A DNA stretch of 43,315 bases from Phyllobacteriaceae bacterium (lineage in GTDB: Bacteria > Pseudomonadota > Alphaproteobacteria > Rhizobiales > Devosiaceae), in the NCBI GenBank assembly GCA_012799265.1, contig JAAZLP010000073.1, positions 1-43,315 of the forward strand, given 5' to 3'. Both the position numbers and the translations under genes were made by a program. Below, one piece after another: positions 34,842 to 41,701 of the stretch; the stretch's first letter is position 1; the number at the start of each line of letters is the position of its first letter. The notes beneath the pieces are model-generated. The model saw only the letters and a list, made by a program, of their open reading frames with translations, was not told the DNA's origin and ran no database searches.

Positions 34842-35605
34842 GCCTCTCGGTTTCAGATGTCTCGGTGACGCGCGGCGGTAAGCCAATTCTATCCAACGTT
34901 GGCTTCACCGCACCGAAAGGGGCCATCACTGGCCTTCTCGGGCCGAACGGCGCTGGAAAGTCCACCCTGCTGCACACGCTGCTCGGCCTGATGCCGACCA
35001 GTGGAAGCGCGGTTTTCGAAAGGGTGGACCTGTTATCGATGCCCAGACGAGAGCGCGCGCGCATGGCGGCATTGGTGGAGCAATCAGTATCAACCGAGGA
35101 ACGCCTCAGCGTGAGGGACGTCGTGGCGCTGGGCCGCATCCCCTATCAGTCAGCTCTCAGCGGAGCAGATGACCCGGCTGGCTCAGAAATAATCAATCAA
35201 GCGCTGGCCGACGTTGGCATGCAGGAGTTTGCAGACCGGCGCATCCAGTCGCTTTCTGGAGGCGAGCAGCAGCGCGTGCACATTGCGCGCGCACTTGCGC
35301 AACAGCCGCGGCTCCTCCTGCTGGATGAGCCGACCAGTCATCTCGACATCCGCGCACAACTCGAACTGACGGCACTACTGCGGCGCAAGGCAGTCAGTGG
35401 CATGACAGTGGTCGTTGCAATCCACGACCTCAACCTGGCGGCCCGCTACTGCGACCATCTTGTGGTGCTGGACCGGGGCCGCCTCTCAGCCGAAGGGGCA
35501 CCAAATCAAGTGCTGACAGCGCGGATGCTGGAAGCTGTTTATGGCGTGCGGGCCCGGCTGCTGGATGACCCGCAATCGGACCGGGCCACCATAGTCTACG
35601 ACTAG
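34838..35605 (+). CDS. BtuD/FepC-type ATPase of the proposed F420-0 importer
   Basis: A 255-residue ABC ATPase. Walker A GPNGAGKST near residue 37, the Q-loop region VEQSVSTEERLSVRDVVALG, signature LSGGEQQRVHIARALAQQ near residue 142, Walker B LLLLDEPTSHLD and H-loop AIHDLNLAARYCD are all present. It drives the BtuC-type permease. The start is GTG 34838, overlapping the permease stop (GTGA), with GGAGG 4 bases upstream. It is the last gene of the fgd operon; I see no strong terminator in the 112 bases before the next gene, whose own promoter and operator lie there. Confidence 0.92.
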   Translation: MSLSVSDVSVTRGGKPILSNVGFTAPKGAITGLLGPNGAGKSTLLHTLLGLMPTSGSAVFERVDLLSMPRRERARMAALVEQSVSTEERLSVRDVVALGRIPYQSALSGADDPAGSEIINQALADVGMQEFADRRIQSLSGGEQQRVHIARALAQQPRLLLLDEPTSHLDIRAQLELTALLRRKAVSGMTVVVAIHDLNLAARYCDHLVVLDRGRLSAEGAPNQVLTARMLEAVYGVRARLLDDPQSDRATIVYD

Positions 35606-35639
35606 CCAGCGCCCTGAACTCGTCTTCGGCGAAAGCGGA

Positions 35640-35669
35640 TTGACAAGTCTTCAGTCTCACCCCAAAAAT
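35640..35669 (+). promoter_or_regulatory. Probable promoter of the third LLM gene
   Basis: A perfect TTGACA (35640-35645) and AAAAAT (35664-35669) are 18 bases apart, about 50 bases before the ATG. Operator 3 begins exactly at the end of the -10 element, so a bound protein would cover the start site. The -10 box is a poor match. Confidence 0.45.
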
Positions 35670-35686
35670 TTGATCGGCTGGTCAAA
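35669..35686. promoter_or_regulatory. F420-island operator 3, before the third LLM gene
   Basis: TTTGATC-GGCT-GGTCAAA, 7-4-7 with one mismatch, ends 31 bases before the ATG. Read on the minus strand it is TTTGACCAGCCGATCAAA, which aligns with operators 1 and 2 to give TTTGACCARMCGRTCAAA. Flanking AAAT and AAAT-like bases extend the symmetry. Confidence 0.72.
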
Positions 35687-35717
35687 AATTCCAGCAACAA
35701 GGGAGCGGTGAGGGACC

Positions 35718-36719
35718 ATGGAATTCGGCATTACCTTCAAGGGTTTTATTGAGGCTGAACGGGCGCGCTATCTGGTACGCGCTGCTGAATATGCCGGGTT
35801 CTCTTATTGCTGGTTCTACGACAGCCATATTCTATGGCGCGACTGCTATGCCGCCATCGCCATGTGCATGGAGCACACCACGGATATGCGGTTCGGCCCG
35901 CTGGTGACTAATCCCGACGTGCGCGACTGGTCAGTGGCGGCATCGATCTTTGGCTCGCTCTCCAAACAGTCCGGCGGTCGCTTCGATCTGGCAGTTGGCC
36001 GCGGCGATAGCTCCATGCGCGTCATGGGCAAGAAGCCGGCAACGCTCAAACGCGTTGCAGAATTCATCGACAAGACCAAGGCAATGGTGCGGGGCAAAGA
36101 AGTCACCTATGGCGAAATTCCAGCTGCAGTAAAATTCCCTTGGGCGGTTGGCCACGACATGCCGAGCTGGATCGCAGCCTATGGCCCACTGGCCCTTAAG
36201 ACCGCGGGCGAGAGCGCTGATGGCGTCGTACTGCAGATCGCCGATCCGGGACTTTGCAAGTGGTTCACCGACCAATGTATTGAAGCCGGCAAGGCTGTTG
36301 GCAAGGATATGAGCAAGTATCGGTCCATGGCCGCTGCCCCTGCCTATTTCGGGGACCGCAAGCGTGCGATCGAGAAGGTGAAGTGGTTCCCCGCAATGGT
36401 CGGCAATCACGTGGCCGATATCGTCGAAAAATATGGTTCGAACAGCGACAAGGTGCCAGCCAGCCTGACCTCTTACATCGAGAAGCGCCGCGGCTATGAT
36501 TATTCAAAGCACGGCCAGGCGGATAACCCCTACCTCGATTTCATCACGGACGATGTGGTGGAAAGCTTCTGCGTGCTGGGTGAACCCGACGAGCACATCA
36601 GCAAGATCCGCGAGCTTGAAGCGGCAGGCGTCACGCAGTTCAACATCTATCTCGACAGCGGCGACGAGGAAGAAATCATCGCCAACTACGGGCGCCACGT
36701 TATTCCGGCGTTCGCCTGA
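35718..36719 (+). CDS. LLM-class F420-dependent oxidoreductase
   Basis: A 333-residue luciferase-like enzyme of the Mer-type group (similar to F420-dependent methylene-tetrahydromethanopterin reductases, and to the CPS_4354-type subfamily as I recall it). Visible features: EFGITFKGFIEAERARYLVR at the start, WFYDSHILWRDCYAAIAMC near residue 33, RFDLAVGRGDSSMRVMG near residue 90 and the end CVLGEPDEHISKIRELEAAG, typical of substrate-barrel closure. Being beside fgd, it probably uses F420H2 to reduce, or F420 to oxidise, an unknown substrate in the cytosol. GGGAG precedes the ATG by 12-13 bases. It has its own promoter and the shared operator, and ends at a hairpin shared with the convergent glycosidase gene. 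Confidence 0.88.
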   Translation: MEFGITFKGFIEAERARYLVRAAEYAGFSYCWFYDSHILWRDCYAAIAMCMEHTTDMRFGPLVTNPDVRDWSVAASIFGSLSKQSGGRFDLAVGRGDSSMRVMGKKPATLKRVAEFIDKTKAMVRGKEVTYGEIPAAVKFPWAVGHDMPSWIAAYGPLALKTAGESADGVVLQIADPGLCKWFTDQCIEAGKAVGKDMSKYRSMAAAPAYFGDRKRAIEKVKWFPAMVGNHVADIVEKYGSNSDKVPASLTSYIEKRRGYDYSKHGQADNPYLDFITDDVVESFCVLGEPDEHISKIRELEAAGVTQFNIYLDSGDEEEIIANYGRHVIPAFA

Positions 36720-36725
36720 TAGCGA

Positions 36726-36754
36726 GCTTCGTCAGCCAAACTGACCGACGAAGC
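36726..36754. terminator. Hairpin between convergent LLM and GH4 genes
   Basis: An 8-bp perfect stem, GCTTCGTC / GACGAAGC, encloses 13 bases that can form a short inner stem. ATTTGTCCCGTTTTAG follows on the plus strand. The stem is good but the T-run is interrupted, so termination is probable rather than sure. Confidence 0.6.
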
Positions 36755-36766
36755 ATTTGTCCCGTT

Positions 36767-38113
36767 TTAGCGATGCGCCCAGTCCGGCAGCATAGTGCCG
36801 TGGGCCGCAATCAGATCATCCACGAGCGTCCAGATTTGGTCGAGATCGAGTTCTGCCGCCGTGTGTGGGTCCATCATGGCGGCATGGTAGATGTGCTCGC
36901 GCTTTTGCTCCACCAGCGCGCGCACGGTCAGTTCCTGAACGTTGATATTGGTTCGGATCAGAGCTGTTAGCTGTGGCGGCAGCTCGCCCACAAAGGTGGG
37001 CTGGATACCATTGTTGTCAACGAGGCACGGGACCTCGACAGCGGCAGCATCCGGCAGCGAAGTGATGACCCCATTATTGCGCAGGTTTCCGTAGATGACT
37101 GAAGGTTCACCGGTCCAGACCGAGTTTACGATGGAGCTTGCATACTCCTTCGACTGGCGTACTTCGATCCGATCCGCCTGGCGGTAGTTTTCAGAGGTGC
37201 GCTTCCAGCCCTCGATCTGTTCGATGCATCGTTTGGGATATTCGTCGAGCGGAATGCCAAATTTCTCGATCAGATCATCGCGCCCATCCTTGATGAAGTA
37301 TGGCGTATATTCCGCGAAGTGCTCGGAGCTTTCCGTGACGAAGTAGCCGAGCCGCTTCATCATTTCATAGCGCACCTTGTTGGGGCAGCGCGGGTTCCAG
37401 CCCGGCTTGGGCGCTGTGCCCTCAGCATAGGCGCGGTGGAGATCGGGGTAGAGATCGCGGTAGCTGCCGTCCGGCTGACGATGCTCGAAGGTAAGGAAAA
37501 AGGCCATGTGGTTGATGCCGGCCGACTTATAGCGAATTTCCTCATAGGGAAGGCCCAGATCATTCGCCAGTTCATGGGCAGTGCCCTGCACCGAGTGACA
37601 AAGCCCGACCTGCTTGATAGTCGGGTATTTCTCGGCAATGGCCCAGGTGTTGATGGCCATAGGGTTCACATATTGCAGCATGACAGCGGCTGGCGCGACC
37701 TCGAGCATGTCCTCACAGATGGCCCATAGGTGAGGCACCGTCCGCAGCCCGCGCATGATCCCGCCAACACCCAGTGTGTCGGCTATGGTGTGACGCAGCC
37801 CGAACTTCTTTGGCACTTCGAAGTCGATAATTGTCGACGGCTCATAGCCGCCGATCTGGAAACAGACGACCACGAAATTCGTGCCATCCAGAGCCTGACG
37901 CTGGTCGGAGAAGGTAGCCACCGTGGCGGGGACGCCGAGCGTCGAGATCAGCTTGCGGGCGATGATTTCGCTCTCTTCCAACCGTGCCGGATTGATATCC
38001 ATGAGGCGAATTTCGGCCCCTGCCAGGGCCGGACGCTGAAGGATGTCGCCGACGATGTTTTTCATGAACACCGACGACCCGGCACCGATGAACGTAATCT
38101 TTGGGCTGGACAT
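36767..38113 (-). CDS. GH4-family alpha-glucosidase/alpha-galactosidase (MelA-like)
   Basis: A 448-residue glycoside hydrolase of family 4, which uses NAD and Mn2+ in an elimination-addition mechanism. The Rossmann motif FIGAGSSVFMKN is at residues 9-20. Family residues follow: MDINPARLEESE, ADTLGVGGIMRGLRTVP, QYVNPMAINTWA, the metal-binding cysteine and histidine in GLCHSVQGT near residue 190, and AGINHMAFFL. The CHSVQ form is seen in MelA-type alpha-galactosidases and AglA-type alpha-glucosidases, so linkage is not settled; unphosphorylated substrate is likely. It is cytosolic with no signal peptide. GGAGGAGG lies 6 bases before the ATG. No transporter is adjacent, but the ytf-type importer lies 10 kb away on the same strand. 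Confidence 0.93.
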   Translation of the reverse strand: MSSPKITFIGAGSSVFMKNIVGDILQRPALAGAEIRLMDINPARLEESEIIARKLISTLGVPATVATFSDQRQALDGTNFVVVCFQIGGYEPSTIIDFEVPKKFGLRHTIADTLGVGGIMRGLRTVPHLWAICEDMLEVAPAAVMLQYVNPMAINTWAIAEKYPTIKQVGLCHSVQGTAHELANDLGLPYEEIRYKSAGINHMAFFLTFEHRQPDGSYRDLYPDLHRAYAEGTAPKPGWNPRCPNKVRYEMMKRLGYFVTESSEHFAEYTPYFIKDGRDDLIEKFGIPLDEYPKRCIEQIEGWKRTSENYRQADRIEVRQSKEYASSIVNSVWTGEPSVIYGNLRNNGVITSLPDAAAVEVPCLVDNNGIQPTFVGELPPQLTALIRTNINVQELTVRALVEQKREHIYHAAMMDPHTAAELDLDQIWTLVDDLIAAHGTMLPDWAHR

Positions 38114-38235
38114 GGACTTCCTCCTCCGACCGATTGCTCACCGGCCTGCCTTGTTCGCGTGATGCTATCGCAGCGACGGCAGCATTCAATCCAGCTGCAA
38201 CGCCAAATTGCGGAATTAAGAAGTTCGCGCCGACA

Positions 38236-38262
38236 AGAAGAAGGCGGGATCGCTCCCGCCTT
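38236..38262 (-). terminator. Intrinsic terminator after the multicopper oxidase
   Basis: On the minus strand, AAGGCGGGA / TCCCGCCTT (9-bp stem, GCGA loop) begins 7 bases after the stop codon and is followed by CTTCTTG. It separates the oxidase gene from the glycosidase gene that follows on the same strand. Confidence 0.82.
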
Positions 38263-38269
38263 TCTGAAC

Positions 38270-39733
38270 TTACACCACTTCGACAATGCCCATCATGCCG
38301 TGATCCTCATGAAAGAGGAGGTGGCAGTGGTAGACAAACTTGCCAGTGAAATCGAGGAAGCGATGGCGAATGGTAAGAGAGCCGTTTGGAGGCAGCCCGC
38401 GGGTATCCTCGAAGCTTAGAACCTCATCCACCGGCACGCCGTTGACGGCCACCACCTGGAAGTCGTTCACATGGATATGGAAGGGGTGCCAGTCGGGGGA
38501 GTCATTGTAGATGACCCATTCCTCGAAGGCCCCCAGTTGAACGGTCTGATCAACGCGGCCCATATCGACCTGCTTGCCATCTATTAGGAAACGCGTTCCG
38601 CCCGGCTGGCTGCGATCAACTGAGAAGCGGATTTCCCGCGTACGGTCGACCGGCATTCCGCGCAAGTCTTCGCTTAGCGGGAGCAGAGCTGTGGGGATGA
38701 CATGATCGGTCACGGCCTCGCCCTCAACGACAAGCGTCGCAAGCAGCTCGTCGGGTTCATACTGGCGCTCCGAGCCAAGCCAGAGCATCTTGCGCAGCTC
38801 CCACGAACCAAGGAACTGATGGCCCTTGACGAGAACGTCGGCCCGGCAGCCCGGCTCGATCAGGAGGCGCTCCAGCTTTTCAACGCGCGTCATCGCGTTG
38901 CCGTCCTTGGATATCTGGTAGAGCGGATGCCCCTCCATGCCGATCATCAGGTATGTCTCGGAGGTCGCATTTACGAGCCGCCAGCGCTGCACTTCCCCCG
39001 GCCGGATACGCAAGGTCGGGTTGATCTGGCCGTTCACCGTGCGCGTCTGGAAGTGCATTTCCTGATCGTCCGCAGGGACGATCGTGTTGCTGTCATCAAA
39101 CTGGACTGACTGAATTACCAGAAGTTGATCGACGCGACCCTTTATGCCCTCAAGTTCGTCGAGGCCGCCCTCGATGATGAGCGCACCAGCAAGTCCACCT
39201 GACACCTGCGAGAAGGTCAGCCCATGCACATGCGGATGATACCAATATGTCCCTGATGGATGGTCCTCAGGGATCTTGATCTCATAGTCGAAAGTCTCGC
39301 CTGGCTGGATCACCAGGAAGACATTGTCGCTGTTGCCTGACGGCGAGACATGCAGCCCATGGGTGTGCAGGTTGGAGGCATCCGCAAGATCGTTAATGAA
39401 CTTGATGCGGAGGGTGTCGCCCGGCTGCGCCATGAGCGTTGGCCCCGGATAGGAGCCCTCAAACGTCATCGCCGTTGCTCTTTGTCCATCAATATCGGTG
39501 GGACCATAAGAAAGGCGCAGCGTCGTCTCGAGCACACCATTCACGGAGCGCCGTACTTCCGGGAAACGGAGCTCGTCCCCGGTGACCTGCGCAACAGAGC
39601 GGCCCAGCTTCTTTTCGACCGCCGCCACCTCGTGATGACCGTGATGCTGGCCGAGTGCCTGTGTGCTGACCGATGCTGCCGCCAGCGCGCTACCGGCGGT
39701 GAGTAGACGCCGACGACTGATAGAATTGACCAT
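38270..39733 (-). CDS. Tat-exported multicopper oxidase
   Basis: A 487-residue three-cupredoxin-domain oxidase. The N-terminus has a twin-arginine signal (SISRRRLLTAGSALAA, residues 4-19) and a histidine-rich stretch after cleavage (HHGHHE). All four copper motifs are intact: HTHGLHVSP, YWYHPHVHGLTF, HPFHIHVNDF and HCHLLFHEDHGMMG, giving the type 1, 2 and 3 ligands with axial methionine. It oxidises phenols or metal ions with reduction of O2 to water in the periplasm, like CueO or FtsP-type proteins; the substrate is open. Start ATG 39733 (GAGGG 5 bases upstream) is preferred to TTG four codons earlier. No copper regulator or efflux gene is next to it. Confidence 0.94.
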   Translation of the reverse strand: MVNSISRRRLLTAGSALAAASVSTQALGQHHGHHEVAAVEKKLGRSVAQVTGDELRFPEVRRSVNGVLETTLRLSYGPTDIDGQRATAMTFEGSYPGPTLMAQPGDTLRIKFINDLADASNLHTHGLHVSPSGNSDNVFLVIQPGETFDYEIKIPEDHPSGTYWYHPHVHGLTFSQVSGGLAGALIIEGGLDELEGIKGRVDQLLVIQSVQFDDSNTIVPADDQEMHFQTRTVNGQINPTLRIRPGEVQRWRLVNATSETYLMIGMEGHPLYQISKDGNAMTRVEKLERLLIEPGCRADVLVKGHQFLGSWELRKMLWLGSERQYEPDELLATLVVEGEAVTDHVIPTALLPLSEDLRGMPVDRTREIRFSVDRSQPGGTRFLIDGKQVDMGRVDQTVQLGAFEEWVIYNDSPDWHPFHIHVNDFQVVAVNGVPVDEVLSFEDTRGLPPNGSLTIRHRFLDFTGKFVYHCHLLFHEDHGMMGIVEVV

Positions 39734-39969
39734 ATGATCCCTCAAAATTCTGAAGCGCCGTAGTCATATGGGAGAGATCAGGATTCGGCTTCCCAAAATC
39801 CGCGCACTGAACGGCCTTTAGCAAAGCGCATCAGGCGTCCTCGGTCAGGGACGGTTGGGCATCGCTCGTGGGAATGGTTCGCTGCGGTGACCCCCTTCCT
39901 CGCAGTGCCGTGGAGGTTTCCTGCCGCTACAATGGCCTTGGCCGCTTTGACGACAAGCCTCAAGCAAGC

Positions 39970-40200
39970 TCAATGCACGTCATGTATGTCGACCCGCGTC
40001 GCATTGCTGGAAAGCAGGAAGGATAACACCGGACGCTCCTGTTCCAGTGGCAGGGCGATGCGAAGGGCGGACGTGGGACCGTCGAACTCAAACATGATCG
40101 AGTGGGCGTCGAGCCCCTGCTGGATGAGCGCGGCACGCGCTTGAGATGCGTCCGCATGCTGGGCGAAATGCACCAACGCAATTCTGGAACGGCTAGGCAT
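39970..40200 (-). CDS. Small protein of unknown function downstream of the FixK-type gene
   Basis: A 76-residue hypothetical protein starting MPSRSRIALVHFAQHADASQ. The predicted pattern is strand-helix-strand-strand-helix-strand (IALVHF, ARAALIQQGL, SIMFEF, LRIALPL, PVLSFLLSS, VDIHDVH), which could be a small ferredoxin-like or ACT-like fold, but I recognise no family. It begins 8 bases after the stop of the FixK-type regulator on the same strand, so it should be co-transcribed. Its ribosome site is weak (GAG, about 8 bases upstream). An alternative start nine codons upstream would overlap the regulator. Its ending in HDVH suggests nothing certain. The 236 bases between it and the oxidase gene hold no feature I can support. 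Confidence 0.5.
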   Translation of the reverse strand: MPSRSRIALVHFAQHADASQARAALIQQGLDAHSIMFEFDGPTSALRIALPLEQERPVLSFLLSSNATRVDIHDVH

Positions 40201-40208
40201 GCAAAGTC

Positions 40209-40877
40209 TCAGTGCAGGGTCTCGCATTCGGCCAGATCGCGCAGCCGAGCGATGTCGCGAATGACAAAACTACCACGATTGGGAAGGTCGATGATGCCGC
40301 GCGTGCGCAGCTTGGTCATGTTGCGGCTGACCGTTTCGATCGTGAGAGCGAGGTGATCGGCAATATCGGCCCGGCACATGGGCAATTCGATCCGCTGGTC
40401 GTTTTCCTGCTTGCCAGCGCGGCCAGCAAGCGAAAGCAGAAAGCCGGCAAGCCGCTCCATTGCGGATTTGCGGCATAATAGTTCCGACCGGTCATGCATG
40501 CTGGCAATCTCGCCCGCGGCCATGGTCAGGAGCTTCTCCCCCAGCTCCGGTCGATTGCGAATGGCCCTCATGATGTCACCCCGTGCCGTCACCTGCACTT
40601 TACCAGGCGTCAGCGCATCACAATCGAACCTGTAGGTATCCCCGTGGCCGAAGCCGATAATGTCCCCCGGATAAGCAAAGGCGACCACCTGGCGGCGGCC
40701 ATCGGGAAAGACCTTGCTCGCCCGAAACACTCCCGTCACCACCTCGTAGAGCGCTTCGGCATCGTCGCCTTCATGAAACAATACCGTCGTCGCCCCGACC
40801 ACTCGTCCTGGTTCATAGGAGACATGACGCATCGGCGTGTTTAGGCCTGGTGCTGCGGCATTGGGGAACAGGTACAT
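40209..40877 (-). CDS. fixK: Crp/Fnr-family regulator, FixK type
   Basis: A 222-residue regulator with an N-terminal cyclic-nucleotide-binding-like beta roll (about residues 15-120; LFHEGDDAEALYEVVTGVFR, FAYPGDIIGFG) and a C-terminal helix-turn-helix, whose recognition helix ETVSRNMTKLRTRGII carries the E-x2-S-R pattern of Fnr/FixK proteins that read TTGAT-N4-ATCAA sites. The N-terminal cysteine cluster of FNR is missing, so it should not sense oxygen itself, as for FixK. ATG 40877 has GGAG 6 bases upstream; frames further upstream run into the promoter. The GTTACA repeat 67 bases upstream and the FixL- and FxkR-like neighbours indicate control by low oxygen. Confidence 0.85.
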   Translation of the reverse strand: MYLFPNAAAPGLNTPMRHVSYEPGRVVGATTVLFHEGDDAEALYEVVTGVFRASKVFPDGRRQVVAFAYPGDIIGFGHGDTYRFDCDALTPGKVQVTARGDIMRAIRNRPELGEKLLTMAAGEIASMHDRSELLCRKSAMERLAGFLLSLAGRAGKQENDQRIELPMCRADIADHLALTIETVSRNMTKLRTRGIIDLPNRGSFVIRDIARLRDLAECETLH

Positions 40878-40943
40878 AATGAACTCCGGCTTGCTTGGGG
40901 CAAACGGAATTGACCATGGCAACGTAATCGGCCTATCCGGTAA

Positions 40944-40960
40944 TTGTAACAGATTGTAAC
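40944..40960 (-). promoter_or_regulatory. K-box-like direct repeat GTTACA-N4-GTTACA upstream of fixK
   Basis: Read toward fixK the sequence is GTTACAATCTGTTACAA, two GTTACA words 10 bases apart, the one-turn spacing expected for a tandem OmpR-family dimer. It lies 67 bases before the fixK ATG and 22 before the divergent response regulator. It matches the K-box I recall as the FxkR target in Rhizobium etli fixK promoters. Confidence 0.7.
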
Positions 40961-40981
40961 GGCACCACTTCCAGAGCCTCG

Positions 40982-41695
40982 ATGTCCCAAGGCCCCCAGC
41001 ATATCCTCGTCGTCGACGACGACGCACAGATTCGCCGCATGCTGCGACGGTGTCTGGAGGATGAGGGTTTTGCTGTCAGTGAATCGACCGACGGCAGCAA
41101 CATCGACGCGGCCCTGCTTGGGGCCATAGACCTCGTTACTCTCGATCTCAATCTGGGGCGTGCCGATGGTCTCGCCGTCGCGCGCCATATTCGCCACCTT
41201 TCCGAAGTGCCGATCATCATGATCACCGGCAAAGGCGATATGATCGACCGCATCGTCGGGCTTGAACTGGGCGCTGACGACTATATCGCCAAACCGTTCC
41301 ACCTGCGCGAAGTGCTGGCCCGCATCCGTAGCGTTTTGCGACGCAGCGCCAGTGCGGCGCCCCGGGCGTTGGCTGACAACGTCATTCGGTTCGATGGCTT
41401 CACCCTCGATGAATCAAGACGCTCCCTGACCGGACCCGATGGCAACAACATTGAACTGACGACCGGCGAGTTTGATCTGCTGTTGGTCTTTGCCCGCCAT
41501 GCCCATCAGGTGCTTGACCGCGACCGGATCCTCGATCTGCTTAAGGGCCAGAACTGGACCCCTAATGATCGAAGCATCGACAATCAGGTCGCTCGCCTGC
41601 GTAAGCTGATCGAGACCGACACGCGCCATCCGCGCCTGATCAAGACTGTGCGTGGCGCCGGTTACAGTTTCACGCCCGAAAAGATCGAGCGCTAG
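40982..41695 (+). CDS. OmpR/PhoB-family response regulator, FxkR-like
   Basis: A 237-residue regulator. The receiver domain has acidic residues Asp12-Asp14, phospho-acceptor Asp55 (VTLDLNLGRADG), a conserved threonine in MITGKG and the lysine in DDYIAKPF. The C-terminal winged helix (LTTGEFDLLLVFARHAHQVL to VRGAGYSF, about residues 150-230) is of the OmpR type. It converges with the hybrid FixL-type kinase (7 bases between stops) and is divergent from fixK across a GTTACA repeat. In Rhizobium etli, a hybrid FixL signals to the OmpR-type FxkR, which activates fixK; this gene fits that role by type and position. The ribosome site is weak. Confidence 0.88.
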   Translation: MSQGPQHILVVDDDAQIRRMLRRCLEDEGFAVSESTDGSNIDAALLGAIDLVTLDLNLGRADGLAVARHIRHLSEVPIIMITGKGDMIDRIVGLELGADDYIAKPFHLREVLARIRSVLRRSASAAPRALADNVIRFDGFTLDESRRSLTGPDGNNIELTTGEFDLLLVFARHAHQVLDRDRILDLLKGQNWTPNDRSIDNQVARLRKLIETDTRHPRLIKTVRGAGYSFTPEKIER

Positions 41696-41701
41696 CAACG
41701 C

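Noticed and set aside
32916..35605. Plain vitamin B12 or siderophore importer
   Set aside because: The fold fits, and this cannot be excluded by sequence alone, but there is no corrinoid or siderophore gene nearby and the operon order fgd-cofE-binding protein-permease-ATPase matches the proposed F420-0 cassette.
28606..36719. Insertion element or integron boundaries around the F420 island
   Set aside because: I looked for transposase remnants, terminal repeats and tRNA ends and found none, so transfer is only suggested by the actinobacterial character of the genes.
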